Shown here in pieces: positions 22,521-34,524 of a stretch of 64,000 nucleotides of DNA. The stretch is taken from contig NC_134096.1 in NCBI RefSeq assembly GCF_000715075.1, positions 65,849,026 through 65,913,025 of the forward strand, in the 5' to 3' direction. The notes under the pieces were generated by a model that was not told the origin of the DNA, searched no databases, and was given only the letters and a program-made list of their open reading frames with translations. Both the position numbers and the translations under genes were made by a program. Every line of letters starts with the position of its first letter. Position 1 is the first letter of the stretch. Source of the DNA: Nicotiana tabacum (lineage: Eukaryota; Streptophyta; Magnoliopsida; Solanales; Solanaceae).

Positions 22521-25500
22521 TGTCACGACCCAAAATCCCAACCTGTCGTGATGGCGCATATCTCAATACTAGACAAGCCGATAATCTCCATAAACCACAA
22601 TTTCTCTTTAAGTTTGAAAATACAATAATTAAATACAATACAAAAATCCCACAAATACTGATACGAACACTCCCCAAAACCTGATGTCACTGAGTACATG
22701 AGCATTCTATAATGAATACAAGTCTGGAAAATATGATTTAAAATAATCTGAGACCAAATACAGTAAATAAGGAGATAGGGAAGGAGAGGCAAGGTCTGCG
22801 AAACATGATAGCTACCTTAGAATCTCCATAAAATCCGTTGTGCAAAAGAATCAACACCCGCTATGTCCGGGAACACCTGAATTTGCACACGATGTGCAGG
22901 GTGTAGTATGAGTTCAACCAACTCAGCAAGTAACAATATTAAATAAGGAACTGAAGATAATGACGAGCTACACAGTTACAGTTTATTTCCAGTAATTCCA
23001 ACAAGGTATAGACATGTTTTCAAATTCGGCAGTTTAAGTCAAATCAATTTTATACAGTTCAAGTTCATGTAATTCGTATATAAAATCTTTCAGAGAATTT
23101 CACAACAATGACAGATAGCAACTAAGTGCAACAACAAATGAAAAGCAAGTACAACCTCTCAGGCAACAGATACTCAACTCGTCACAACAGCTCAACCACT
23201 CGGCTCTCAGCTCTCAGCCCTCAGCACTCACACTCAATGGGTATCCGCGCTCACTGGGGTTGTATAGACTCCGGAGGGGCTCCTACAGCCCAAGCACTAT
23301 AATCTGCACGGCCAAATCATGTGATGCACGACCAACTCATGTTCCATAGTATCAATATCTGGATTCGCACGGCCAACTCACGTGCTGCAAGGACAACGCA
23401 CGTGCTATAGTATCAATATCTGGATCCGCACGGCCAACACACATGGTATAATATCAATATCTTACAATCCGGCCCTCGACTTCACTCAGTCATAAATCTC
23501 TTTAGTCTCTCGGGCTCACAATAATCATGAAATCAACCCAAAAAAACAATGACATGATGCATCAATAATGAACAATAGAGACTAAGATAAAATAAACAAG
23601 TAAACTGTGACTGAGTACCAAACAATAATTTAGCAGATAATTCAACATGTACACGACCTCTGTGGGTCCCAGCAGTACCAACATATAGCCTAAACATGGT
23701 TTCTAACATGTCTTACAGTCAAATTTCCACAACACATAGAGAGCATATAGCTAACAACAAATTATTCAACTTTAAAGTTTCACGGGACGGACCAAGTCAC
23801 AATCCCCTTGGTACACGTCCACATGCCCATCACCTAGCATGTGTGTTACCTCCAAAGTAATCACATGATACAAAAATCCGGGGTTTCATACCCTCAGGAC
23901 CAGATTTAAAACTGTTACTTACCTCAAACCGCATAATTCTTTATTCCGCTATGCCCTTGCCACGAGAATTGGTCTCCGAAAGCCTCGAATCTAGTTACAA
24001 ATAATTCGTTTCAATCAATAAAATTTATTGGAATTAATTTTATAAGAAAATACTAATTTTCCATAAAAAAAACCGAAATTTAGCTCAAAAATCGCTCGTG
24101 GGGCCCACATCTCAGAACCCGACAAAAGTTACAAAATATGAACGCTCATTCAACCATGAGTCTAACCATAAAAATTTTACTCAAATCCGACATCAACTCG
24201 ACCCTCAAATCTCCAAATTAAACCAAGAGGGTTTTCACAATTTTCCAACTTAGTTCACCGATTAAATGTTTAAAACAACCATGGATTCGGGTAATTTAAC
24301 CAATATTGAGTTAAGAATACTTACCCCGTTGTTTTCTCTAAAACTTTCCCAAAAATTGCCTCTTCCCGAGCTCCAATCCTTTAAAAATGGAAAATGGAAT
24401 GAAGTCCCATTTTCAGAACTTAGAGTCTCTGCCTAGACATTTGCTTTACGTGATCGCGAACATTCCCACGCGATCGCAGAGAATAATTTTCCATCGCCCA
24501 GATTTAAATCTACGCAATCGCGGACTTTCCCACGCGATCGCAATGCACAACATCATAGACCTACGTGATCGCGGACCTAACCACGCGATCACGAAGCACA
24601 AAATATCCTCTACGCAAACGCGACCTTTTTCACGTGTTCGCGAATAACAACCTCACATATTTAAGCGATCGCGACCCGCTTCACGTGAACGCGAAGTACA
24701 AAATATCACTGCCTCATATTTACCCTACGCAATCATAGATATCCCCACACAATCGCATAGAACAAAAACCTCCACTGACCAACTAAGCCTACGCAATCGC
24801 AGACACATTCACGCGATCGCGTAGAAGGAAAACAACTTCAGATATCAGAAACTTCCAGCAGCTGTTCAAGTCCAAATTGTTGATCTGTTAACCATCCAAA
24901 ACTCACCTGAGCCCCTCGGGACCTCAAATAAATATACCAACAAGTCCTAAAACATCATACAAACTTAGTCGAACCCTCAAATCACCTCAAACAACGCTAA
25001 AACCATGAATTACCCCTAATTCAAGCTTAATGAACTTTGAAATTTCTAATTTTTACAAATGGCTCCGGAACCTATCCAATCACGTCCGATTGAACTCAAT
25101 TTTTGCACACAAGTCATAAATGACATAACAGACCTATTAAAATTTTCAGAATCGGATTTCAACCCCGATATCAAAAAGTCAACCCCCTGGTCAAACTTCC
25201 CAGAAATTTAACTTTTGGCATTTCAAGCCTAATTCCTCTACGGACCTCCAAATAATTTTTCGTATATGCTCCTAAGTCCAAAATTACCATACGGAGCTAT
25301 CAGAACCATCAAAATTTAAATTCGAGATCGTTTACATATATGTCCATATCCCGTTACTTTTCTAACTTAAAATTTTCAATTATGAGACTAAGTGTCTCAT
25401 TTCACTTCGAATTACTTCCGGACCCGAACCAACTATCCCGGTAAGTCATAAAACAACTTTAAAGCATAAATTGAGCAGTAATTAGGGGAACGGGATTATA

Positions 25501-25530
25501 TTACTCAAAATGACCGTCCGGATCGTTACA
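22521..25530 (-). repeat. 5' LTR of element A (3010 bp)
   Basis: Full LTR, minus strand TGTAACGATCC...GTCGTGACA. It contains both repeat slots: tandem repeats at 23,300-23,460 and the CG-motif array at 24,440-24,830. Its 3' part is the sequence multiplied in the array at the left end of the window. Confidence 0.92.
24440..24830. repeat. CG-motif array (ACGCGATCGCG) in 5' LTR of A
   Basis: Counterpart of the array in the 3' LTR, with the same paired layout (CGCGAACATTCCCACGCG and so on). Several copies have CA or TG where CG is expected, as methyl-cytosine decay would give. Confidence 0.85.
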
Positions 25531-26599
25531 AAAGATAATCCTACACCCTTAGACTTACATGTACCAATTTATTATGGGAATATGAGTATGAATTAAGTAT
25601 TGTAACTCATGGTATAGTGATTGGAAGCCATAAATTCTCAAGTAAAATGAATACCCATTGTAGATATTATAAAATGAATTAATTGATAAGATTTGTATAT
25701 TGGGTGAATCATTTGTGTGGAAGGTGGTTGTTCGGTGAAGAAATTCCATTGAAGAAGGTTGTAGAGATTTATGCACTCTAGGTGTTTGATAAAATGCCTA
25801 AATGGCCTAAACTATGGAAATATTGCTAATATTGGTACAATTGTCTTGCATTATTGTAGATTGAAGCTGCTTAGTGTAGTGGATTGTTGTAGTATCATTA
25901 AGGGGTGGATTTTGGATTTGAGCCGTCCGAAGGTCATTTCGCGCAAGAATGCTATTTTGGAATATCGGCCTAACTCCATTAAGGTAAGTATCTTTCCTAA
26001 CCTTGAGTGGGGGAATTACACCTTAGGTATTGAGTCTTATGTGGAAATTGTGTGATTGAAAATCATGTACGCGAGGTGACGAGTACGTACTTGGTTTATA
26101 TGTGCAAATTATATCGGTTAAAATTCGTAGACACCCTTATGTATTAAATTAGAAAAATGTTGTAACTTATTAAATCCCTTATTTGTCATGCCTCATTTCT
26201 TGTTTGTCGAGGTTATTTTTATATGATAATTTGGTGGGATTGCCACTTGACTTTTATGTGAACTCTGTGTTTGTTTGAGTTGCCATTTTTAAGGAAAACA
26301 CTTTCATTATTTATTTTACCTACATATAATTTAAATGAAAAATTTAGTTAATAGGATGAATAAATCTATTTATTTCCTGAAGTTGAGATTTAAAAGAGGT
26401 GTTGTTCCTTAATGAATTACTTTTCAGTTCACGTTGTTGAAAATTTGGTATTGAATTATAAAGGCCGTAGATCATATTGAGGCAAAGTGCCAAATTGTAA
26501 AATATTATTAGGTTGAGTTGTACACTCCCGAACATTTTGTTAATATGTTGTGCACATTATGATCGAGTCGTGGGATCCTTATTGTGAAAAATTAATGTA

Positions 26600-26830
26600 T
26601 TTTTGATTTCTGTGACAAGTTATAATATTTGAACACTTGATGTGCAATTAGTGATATGTTATAATATTTGAGTACTTGATATGCAATTTGTGATATGTTG
26701 TAATATTTGAGCACTTGATGTGCAATTTGTGATATGTGAGCACTTGAGGTGCAAGTCGTATTATGCTGTGATATTTGGGCACTTGAGGTGCGATTTGTGA
26801 AATATTGTGATATTGATACGTATGCAGTGA
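26600..26830. repeat. ~43-bp degenerate tandem repeats in LTR of B
   Basis: Four to five copies built on GTGATATGTTATAATATTTG and GAGCACTTGATGTGCAATTT. Each unit holds the small dyad GCAC-TTGA-(T/G)GTGC. Confidence 0.75.
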
Positions 26831-27034
26831 TATAAGGTCAGGGTGTTGAAACGCATGGGTGAGATAAGGGTGGCTAGAAAGGCGTGGCTAATAGGGGAAC
26901 TACTAGTTTGAGACTACGAGGCTGTACCTCGGGAGTGCCCTATTGATATTTCTTTATTTATGTTCTTGTCTTTGGTGATTTTGTTTTATTTAATATGTAA
27001 ATTCTTGTCTTCTTCCTTGATGCACTAGTTGACT

Positions 27035-27059
27035 TTATTATTATTATTATTATTATTAT
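27035..27059. repeat. TTA microsatellite
   Basis: About eight TTA trinucleotides in a row inside the LTR of B. Confidence 0.9.
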
Positions 27060-27499
27060 GCGTTTTATGCTCCTAGTTTTATTATGTTGGCTTTGGCGTT
27101 TTAGCACGAGACTCTGAAGAAGTATATTTCTGGTTTTTCTTACTGATTTTTTATGATTGGGTTGTTTTAAATAAAAGAAATTTTTATTATATTTTAAATT
27201 AAATAGTTTTACATCCAAATCAGTAGTTTATCTGATGCTTTAATTTAAGTGCAATGTTACTTTCTTCACCCAAATGATTTCTAAAATAAATTCATTTCTT
27301 TGTTGATTTCTTACTTGATTTAAAAATTATAAACTCACTTTAGTGGAAATAAATTGATCATATGGATCTTATATACATTGATATTTTTGGCACGTGAGTT
27401 GTCCGTGCAGTTGTGAGGGAAATATGGGCACGAGGTGCCGTGGAAATATGGAAGTGGGTTGAGACCCGTATTTTGATGATTTTTAAATGAGGTGTGGCA

Positions 27500-27660
27500 A
27501 GGTGACTTTTATTTGAAAGAATTATATTCAAAATATTATTTGAAAGAATTATATTTGAAAGATATTTATTAGAAAGAATTATATTCGTAAGATATTTATT
27601 TGAAGGAAGTATATTCGGAATATATTTAATTGTACGGATTACATTCTAAAGATTTTTATT
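27500..27660. repeat. ~35-bp AT-rich tandem repeats in LTR of B
   Basis: Four to five imperfect copies of a unit like TTTGAAAGAATTATATTCG plus AAGATATTTA. Confidence 0.7.
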
Positions 27661-28294
27661 TGAAAAGAACTCATAGATAAAAGATTTATATTTTGAAAAA
27701 CTTGATTAATTGGATGTACTTGTGTTTATTGTTCGTTTGAGCAATATTTATGGTGGTCCTGTTGCCGTGCTATTTATGTCACAAGTTGTTTATTGTTACC
27801 GTCACTGCTATTTATTTTTTATTATTTTTATATGCTATATTGTACAGATTATTTGATTAGTGAGTGTCTTGACTGTACCTCGTCACTACTCTATCGAGGT
27901 TAGTCTTGATACTTACTAGGTACAGACTGTGGTGTACTCATACTACACTTCTGCACATTTTTGTGTTGAGCCAAGTATTGGAGATATCGGATTCGGGAAG
28001 AGATTAGAGTGTGATCGCAAGGATTCAAGGTAGGACTGCTTGGTTGTAATAGTCCCTTGGAGTCTTTCCATTATATTGTACTATCAACTCTTATTCGAAT
28101 AGTATTGTATATTCGACCCTTAAGATCATTGCATGTATTCAGTTAGAGTTTGTGACTCTGTATTACCATTCTTGAGAGGTTGTTATAATTATATTTAAAT
28201 AAAAAATGGCTCGAAATGAAATTGTAATCGGCTTACCTAATCTTAGAGACTAAGTACCATCACGATTCATGTGGTGAGATTTTGGGTCGTGGCA

Positions 28295-28649
28295 AGTTGG
28301 TATCAGAGCTCTAGGTTCATAGGTTCTACGAGTCACGAACGAGTTTAGTAGAGTCTTGCGGATCGGTACGGAGACGTATGTACTTATCTTTGAGAGGCTA
28401 CAGAGCTAGTAGGAAAATTTCCACTTCTTTCATTCCTTATCGTGCATCATTTATTCTGCTTGAAGCATATATCTTATTTTCTTTTGCATCCACTCATGTA
28501 TGAAATTGCGCACTTGGTATCAACTATGCGCCTACGCTTTGTGATACTACAGAGGGTCTATAAGGGAGCCAGGGTTGCTCAACCATTGTTACAACGTGTC
28601 ATCCAGATCGAGGATATGGAAGTATTGAGAGATCATTCAGTTGTACACA
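28295..28649 (+). mobile_element. Primer site and leader of element B, truncated
   Basis: TGGTATCAGAGC at 28,298-28,309 follows the LTR end. The next ~130 bp (ACGAGTTTAGTAGAGTCTTG, CTTATCTTTGAGAGG) match the leaders of the other gypsy elements. From about 28,530 there is an open stretch starting ATGCGCCTACGC that I do not recognise; it might be a damaged gag start. The element is cut off where the LTR of C begins. Confidence 0.75.
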
Positions 28650-30222
28650 TGGGGGTTTCATACCCTCAAGACAAAATTTAGAACTGTTACTTACCTCAAA
28701 CCGTGAAATTTGTTATTTTGCTATGCCTTTGCCTCGCGAATCAACCTTCGAACACCTCAAATCTAGTCACAATTAATTCGATTTAGTCAATACAAATTAT
28801 AGAAATTAATTCCATATGAAAATACTAATTTTCCAACAAAATCTAAAATTATACTCAAATATTGCATGTGGGGCCCACATATCGGAACCTGACAAAAGTT
28901 ACAAAATATGAATGCTCATTCAGCCACGAGTCCAACCATACCAAATTTACCAAATTCCAACATCAACTCGACCTTCAAATCTTAATTTCTTATTTTGAAA
29001 TCTCTATGCCCAAATTCTCAAATTACACCTCAAAAATACGTAATCTAGTCGGAATACTCAACGATAATTCAATATTATTGACTAATAATGATCACAAGTG
29101 ACTTACCTCAAGATTTCCCGTGAATTCTCTCTGAAAAATCGCCTCAACCCGTGTTTGGAATGTCCAAAAATGAGAAAATCTCGGACCCCTCTGTTTTTGT
29201 ACTTTGCCCAGAGGTTCTGCTTATGCGGAATTTTTAACCGCATCTGTGGTTCCACTTTTGCGGTGAAGCTAGTTCTTCTATGACTGCTTTCGCTTTGGCG
29301 GACAAGAAGTCCGCTTCTGCGGGCTCACTTCTGCGAAGAAGCGTCCGCTTCTGCAGTTTTGCCCAGCTTCCCCTTACCTCCGCATCTGCGACCTTGGTGT
29401 CGCTTCTGCTGACTCGCTTCTGCGAGGTTCTGTCCACTTCTGCGGATTTCATGCTTCTGCGATGCTCATCTCGTTTCTGCGAGCTCACATCTATGAGCCA
29501 ATTTCTGCAGGTGCGGTTGTATCAGAAGGCAGAAAATTTCCAGCTTTGTTCTAAGTCCAAATTTGATCTGTTAACCATCCGAAACTCACCCGAGGCCTCC
29601 GGGACCTCAACCAAATATACCAACAAGTCCTAAAACATCATAAAAACTTAGTTGAGGCCTCAAATCACATCGAACAACGCTAAAACCATGAATCATACCC
29701 CAATTCAAGCTTAATGAAACTAAAAAGTTTAAACTTCTACATTCGATGCCGAAACCTATCAAATCAAGTCTGATTGATCTCAAAATTTTCACACCAGTCG
29801 TAAATGATGTAACGGACCTATGAAACTTTTCAGAACTGGATTCCGACCCCAATATCAAAAAGTCAACTCCCCGGTCAACTTTTCAAACTAAAATTTTTAT
29901 TTTTGCCATTTTAAGCGTAATTTAACTACGGACTTTCAAATAATTTTTTGGACACGCTCCTAAGTCCAAAATCACCATACGGAGCTATTGGAATCATCAA
30001 AACTCTATTTCGGGTTCGTTTACACATAAATCAACATCCGTTCAACCTTTTCAACTTAAGTTTTCATCTTTGAGACTAAGTGTCTCAATTCGTTTTGAAA
30101 CCTCACCGGACCCAAACCAATTACCCCGACAAGTCACATAATAACTGTAAAGCACAAATTGAATATTAAATGGGGGGGGGGACGGGATTGTAATACTCAA
30201 AACAACTAGCCTGGTCGTTACA
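28650..30222 (-). repeat. 3' LTR of element C, truncated
   Basis: On the minus strand it starts TGTAACGACCAGG and matches the LTR of A through its U3 half, then stops at GGGTTTCATACC where it meets B. About 1.4 kb of the LTR 3' part is missing. It holds a CG-motif array of a different motif from that of A. Confidence 0.88.
29215..29520. repeat. CG-motif array (GCTTCTGCGG) in LTR of C
   Basis: About fifteen copies of variants of CGCTTCTGCGG (for example TCCGCTTCTGCGGGCTCACT), about 20 bp apart. The flank on one side (TTAACCATCCGAAACTCACC, CAAATATACCAACAAGTCC) is nearly the same as in A, where the array is built on CGCGATCGCG. Confidence 0.85.
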
Positions 30223-31146
30223 TTCTCCCCCTCTTAAACAAACGTTCATCCTCGAACGGGTTTAGAATCATACCTGGAGCCTCAAATAGGTGTGGATATT
30301 TGCTCTGCATCGCCCACTCAATCTCACAGGTAGCTTCTCCGACTGGTTGGCCTCTCCACTGCACTTTCACTGAAGCTATGTTCTTTGATCTCAACTTTCG
30401 AACCCGCCGATCCAAGATGGCCACCAGCTTCACATCATAAGTCAAATTACTATCCAACTGAACCGTACTGAAATCCAAAACGTGAGACGAATCCCCGACA
30501 TACTTCCATAGCATAGATACATGAAACACTTGATGAACACCCGATAGATTAGGTGGCAATGCAAGTTCATAAGCCACCTCTCCAATCTTCTTAAGTATTT
30601 CAAAAGGCCCAATATACCTAGGACTCAACTTGCCCTTCTTCCCAAAGCTCATAACACCCTTCATAGGCGAAAATCAAAGTAGTACCTTCTCTCCTACCAT
30701 GTAAGCAACATTGCGAACCTTCCGGTCGGTGTAACTCTTCTATCTAGACTGAGCCGTGTGAAGTCATTCCTGAATCAATTTAACCTTTTCCAAAGCATCC
30801 TGAACTAGATCAGTACCCAATAGCCTAGCCTCACCCGGCTCAAACTAACACACCAGAGACCAACACCATCGCCCTTATAAAGTCTCATACTGAGCCATCT
30901 GAATGCTCGATTGGTAGCTATTATTGTAAGCAAACTCTGCCAGTGGCAAAACGAATTCCAACCCCCAAAATCTATAACACAAGCGCATAGCATATCTTCC
31001 AATATTTGAATAGTGAGCTCGGATTGTCCGTCCGTCCGTCTGAGGGTGAAATGATGTACTCAACTGAACCGGGTGACTAATTCTCGCTGCACTGCTCTCC
31101 AAAACTATGATGTAAACTGCGTGTCCCGATCTGAAATGATGGACAC
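30218..31146 (-). pseudogene. pol: Integrase C-terminal half and chromodomain of element C
   Basis: A 148-codon open stretch (30,218-30,664) holds [20 protein letters not shown], a chromodomain ([27 protein letters not shown]) and the natural pol end [12 protein letters not shown]. The stop TAA lies in the LTR: TG/TAA belongs to the LTR start. Upstream, the integrase core is in several frames; a GGAC duplication near 31,030 adds four bases and shifts the frame. The gene is split here by element F and continues at 37,406. Confidence 0.88.
30223..30240 (-). promoter_or_regulatory. Polypurine tract of element C
   Basis: The minus strand reads TTTAAGAGGGGGAGAA immediately before the LTR start TGTAACG, the expected plus-strand priming site. 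Confidence 0.88.
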
Positions 31147-31346
31147 TGATAAGTGGGGATTTTGACTAATTATTAGTGCCTTTTCGCTTTCGTTTTAGTC
31201 CAAAAGCGCTTAATGGTGTTCCCAAAAACTGATAAAATATGCTTATTTGCAGGAATATTAGAAGTTGAACTCCAAAGATGAAATCCACTTCAAGAAGGAG
31301 TAATCTGAACTTAAGGACAAAAAAGCACAAAAGCTCAAAGTCTGAT

Positions 31347-31760
31347 CCGCATAATACCATCTACGGCCACAGGTCATGAAGCAATTCCACCAGAGAAGGT
31401 TGCAAGATGCGGACCGCACATGAAATTGTGCGGCCGTAAAAACTAGGTAAAAGCCAAAGTTTAGAGAACCTGCATCTCAATTTCAACAAGAGTGCGTACC
31501 ATACAGTTATTGTGCGGCCGCAAAAGAGCATGATGCGGTCGCAACCATATTTGTAAGGACCACAGAAGATCATGATGTCGCCGCAACCATATTTTTGCGG
31601 ATCGCAGAAGAGCATTGTGCAGCCGCAGACATATTTGAGGTGTCCGCAGAAAGAGAGAAATGCACCGCATTTCAGAATTGTGCAGCTGCAGGTTTCTAAT
31701 CCGGTCAAGCTCAAGCAAACTGCGGACCGCACATGGAATTGTGCGGTCGCAGAACATCTG
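31347..31760. repeat. CG-motif array (GTGCGGCCGCA / GCGGACCGCAC) in 5' LTR of F
   Basis: Ten or more copies alternating GCGGACCGCAC, TGTGCGGCCGCA and decayed versions (TGCGGTCGCA), about 25-40 bp apart and separated by AT-richer spacers such as ATGAAATT. The last copy ends about 45 bp before the TATA box. Confidence 0.88.
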
Positions 31761-31793
31761 AAAGGACATTTTTGTCCGAAAATTCGAACACTG

Positions 31794-31801
31794 TATAAAT
31801 A
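31794..31801 (+). promoter_or_regulatory. TATA box of element F 5' LTR
   Basis: TATAAATA followed by GAAGAG, conserved at 36,477-36,484 in the 3' LTR. The CG-motif array is directly upstream, so the array lies in U3. Confidence 0.75.
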
Positions 31802-32266
31802 GAAGAGTTTCACCTTTATAGGTTTAGTTTTGACATCAGCTGCTACAGTAGACTACTTCTTTTACTCTTTTTAGTAGTTTTTGCTATTTTGAGCTTTTTG
31901 AATATTGATTTCATCATTTTAATTATCAATATGGGTTTAATTATCACTTCTTCTTCTTTTTCTTCCAATTTAAGCATGAGTAGCTAGATTTTTACTAGGG
32001 TTGTGACCCAACCCTAGTGTGTAAACTTAATGGGTGTTTTATTTATCACTTGTTTATGGTTGGGTGTTGATCATCTAGCCTAGTTCTTGCTTTTATGTGA
32101 AAAAATAATGGTTGAAAACATTATTTCATGCCTATTTTTCTTGGTCTCTACTTGAGAAAGAGAGACTTAGTCTCGAAAAACTTGGCTAGCAAGAAATTAG
32201 GTCAATCGAAAGATTGATAAGCACAATTAAAGGGTTGAACCTAGAGATCGTAAAACCTGACTTGAG

Positions 32267-32561
32267 GTAATCAAGAGATCAGGCCAATTTCTGTCTTCAT
32301 AGAGTTTCTATTTAGTGTGGCTACACTGACAATTATGCGGACCACACTTCAGATGTTCGGTCACACTCATAATTGTATGGATCGTAGTTTCATCTCTGCG
32401 TCCGCAAGTCCAAATTATGCTATCCGCACAACCCAGGTTGCGGCCGCACTTGCAATTGTGCGAACCGCACTTCCCTTCACTGCAAACATATTTTGTTCTG
32501 TAAATGTCTATTTATCAACACTTGAACTATAACTGACTCCTACTGTTGTTTGTTACAGATA
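32267..32561 (+). other. Leader of element F with second CG-motif array and acceptor-like site
   Basis: From 32,325 to 32,480 the LTR motif recurs (ATGCGGACCACAC, GCGGCCGCAC, TGTGCGAACCGCAC). Then comes a good plant 3' splice site: branch-like CTGAC at about 32,533, a T-rich stretch, and TTGTTACAG ending at 32,558, three bases before the ORF's ATG. No primer site remains. Confidence 0.7.
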
Positions 32562-34524
32562 ATGGTTAGATTACGAGGTCGTGGTGATACATCAAAGAGG
32601 AAGGGTGAACCTTCCAGAGGCAGAGGCAAAATCAATTTACCCCTCACCCTCCAAAGGGTAATCAGTAATAAAGTCACAGCAGACCGAGGAAGACAGCCTG
32701 AGCCTTCCAAGTCTAGTTCATATGCCCCGTCTCGGGAAGCGTCGGAGGGTGACTCAATACAAGAGCATCCTACTGTTCAATCACAACCACAACAGCCACA
32801 GGGCTGATACCAACTTAGAGACGAGCCTTCCTCCTCTGATAGCACTTCCGAGGGTTCGGAAGGTAACAGTCAGGCTTTAGAGCCCTCGTCCACACATGCC
32901 CCCTTTGTATCTACTACTACAGTGAATACTGATGATATTCTGGATGATGACCGAGGTGATGATACCAGAGTTATCAGCCTTGACAGGTCGAATAAGAAAG
33001 AGATTTGGGAAGATAGGTTTGTTAGACTGGCTGCTTTCACAAGCTTTCGAGAGTAGTGGCCAATGAGATCGCTCACTTTTGAGCATTAGTTCATGATAAA
33101 AGACCTTGACAAATACAACCCAGCAGTGTTGAGATAGTTCCGGGAGCGGAAGGGGTGGATGTGGTTCACCAAATGTGTGGTAGACGCCAAGAAATACATG
33201 GTCCGGCAATTTTACGCCAATGTGGCGCATATAAATAAATGGACCAAGGAAACAAAAATGAGAAATCTAAAGGTAAGATTCGAGATGAGGCACCCTGAAT
33301 ACGTATTTAAGGTTTGAGGATATGGAGCCTGTGCAATACTTGGACAAGTTAGCACTGGGAGATGTAGTTCGACCATGGCTAACTGAGTTTATTGCAGCTC
33401 CGAGGCCGCCTCCAGCATGGATCATAGTAGGGGTTCCCATTCAGTGGAACACCCTAAATTTTGAGGCAAAGGGATGGAAAATATTCGTGTGTAGCAGACT
33501 AGACCTGTGCCAAAATGAAACAAATCTTCCAATTCAGCGGGCAGTGCTAGTCGCTTCTATCATGGTCGGGTAGCCAATCAATGTGGGTGCCGTGATATCG
33601 GCCAACATGTATGTGGTTGCCAAGCAAGGTGACACCTCCTACCCGTATCCCAACACCATCACTGAGTACCTTATAGATGCGGGGGTGGAGCCGAGGGATT
33701 ATGGTACCAAGGTGCGGGCGAAGAAGCCCTTCTCATGGTATTCGTTGATGGGTGGTGGAAACCCATAGAAAAAGGGTCAACCCTCTACTACTGCAGGCCA
33801 GTCTGATGAGCCCGCCGGGGTAGCTGCTGAGATAGTTGACATGCCATCAACTTCAGTAGAGCCTTCTGATGGTGCAGCAGCTATGCCTCCACCTACTTCT
33901 TTAGGTCCTTCAGCATCAGTTCCCTCCACATTGGATTTGAAGCCGGTGCCCATGCCAACTCATCCACTATCTATGTTGCGAATCTCCTAAACACTGGTGA
34001 GCCTCAAAAACTGGATGCAGATAGCCACTGCAAAGCTGTCTAACATATCCAATTCTGTTGCAGCACAGTCATCCATCCCGATACCCCAGATTCCTCCGAC
34101 AGTGGAGGATACATTGAACAAGATCTTGGAGAACCAGACCACCATCATGGATACCTTGGTAGCACATGGAGCATTGATTGAGTTGGGGAAGCAGTTAAAG
34201 AAAATGATTAAATCTCAGGCGTCTAGGAAATCAGTTAACAGGTTGAGGAGAAAGGTGACCAAGATAGCATCAGATGGTGATCTTTCATTTGATATGATCA
34301 TAGGATCAAACCCACCAGCACCAACATATCTAATAGCACCATCAACTCCAGTGGCACCAGCTGGCCAGTTTGAGAAGCCAGACCTGGCTGCCGAAACTGC
34401 AGAGGCAGTGCACCAGTTTTTCACCAACCCAGTTACTCCCATAGCTGATGATGATGAGATCCAGTTAGAGGAGATTAAGGGTGGTGACGCTGCTATAGAC
34501 ACGAAGATGTCCAAGGCCACATAG
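32562..34524 (+). pseudogene. Putative plant transposon protein ORF of element F, decayed
   Basis: It starts MVRLRGRGDTSKRKGEP after the acceptor-like site. The conserved middle can be read piecewise (QFYANVAHINKWTK, KVRFEMRHP; then LNFEAKGWKIFVCSRL, YPNTITEYLIDAGVEP, KKPFSWYSL). Stops lie at 32,805, 33,054, 33,087, 33,135, 33,315, 33,571 and 33,766, another lies near 33,989, and the frame shifts near 33,315. The C-terminal part (33,997-34,524) is open and ends in an acidic tail. From memory this matches the plant-specific domain Pfam calls Transposase_32. Its biochemical role is unknown, and it is not a recognised transposase. The ORF of G has the same type and position. Confidence 0.72.

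Larger units (their letters stand above)
14636..25530 (-). mobile_element. Element A: complete but decayed Ty3/gypsy element, Tekay/Del-type
   Basis: Both ends are bounded by the direct repeat AAAGA (14,631-14,635 and 25,531-25,535), a target duplication of the length typical for LTR elements. On the plus strand the outer ends read TGTCACG and CGTTACA, giving TG...CA LTRs. Order on the minus strand: 5' LTR (3010 bp), primer site, gag, PR, RT, RH, IN, chromodomain, 3' LTR (2793 bp). The two LTRs differ by many substitutions, so the insertion is not recent. The element sits inside the LTR of B. Its coding region has many stops and frameshifts and cannot be autonomous. Confidence 0.93.
25536..28294 (+). 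mobile_element. LTR of element B, right part
   Basis: Resumes directly after the AAAGA target duplication and ends TTTGGGTCGTGGCA, 3 bp before a primer site. Total LTR length would be ~3.4 kb if it starts at 13,950. It holds tandem repeats (26,600-26,830 and 27,500-27,660), a TTA microsatellite and GCACGTGAGTTGTCCGTGCA near 27,390, a motif also present in the LTR repeats of A. No coding capacity seen. Confidence 0.8.
31147..32266 (+). repeat. 5' LTR of element F, 3' end deleted
   Basis: Starts TGATAAGTGGGGATTTTGAC. It is collinear with the 3' LTR down to AACCTAGAGATCGTAAAACC and then jumps to internal sequence after GACTTGAG. Confidence 0.88.

Noticed and set aside
25555..26055. Possible host gene remnants around 25.6-26.1 kb
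   Set aside because: Open frames of 73-94 codons lack any known motif. The region is continuous with an LTR ending at a primer site, so it is LTR of B.
28442..28681. Possible gag start of element B
   Set aside because: The frame has no recognisable Gag motif and runs into LTR of C; left as an unassigned part of the leader.
31360..31815. Overlapping 76-150-codon open frames on both strands
   Set aside because: They are made by the CG-motif array, whose repeats lack stops in several frames. The same artefact gives open frames at 36,143-36,471, 29,234-29,633, 39,864-40,327, 43,911-44,220 and 47,722-48,071.
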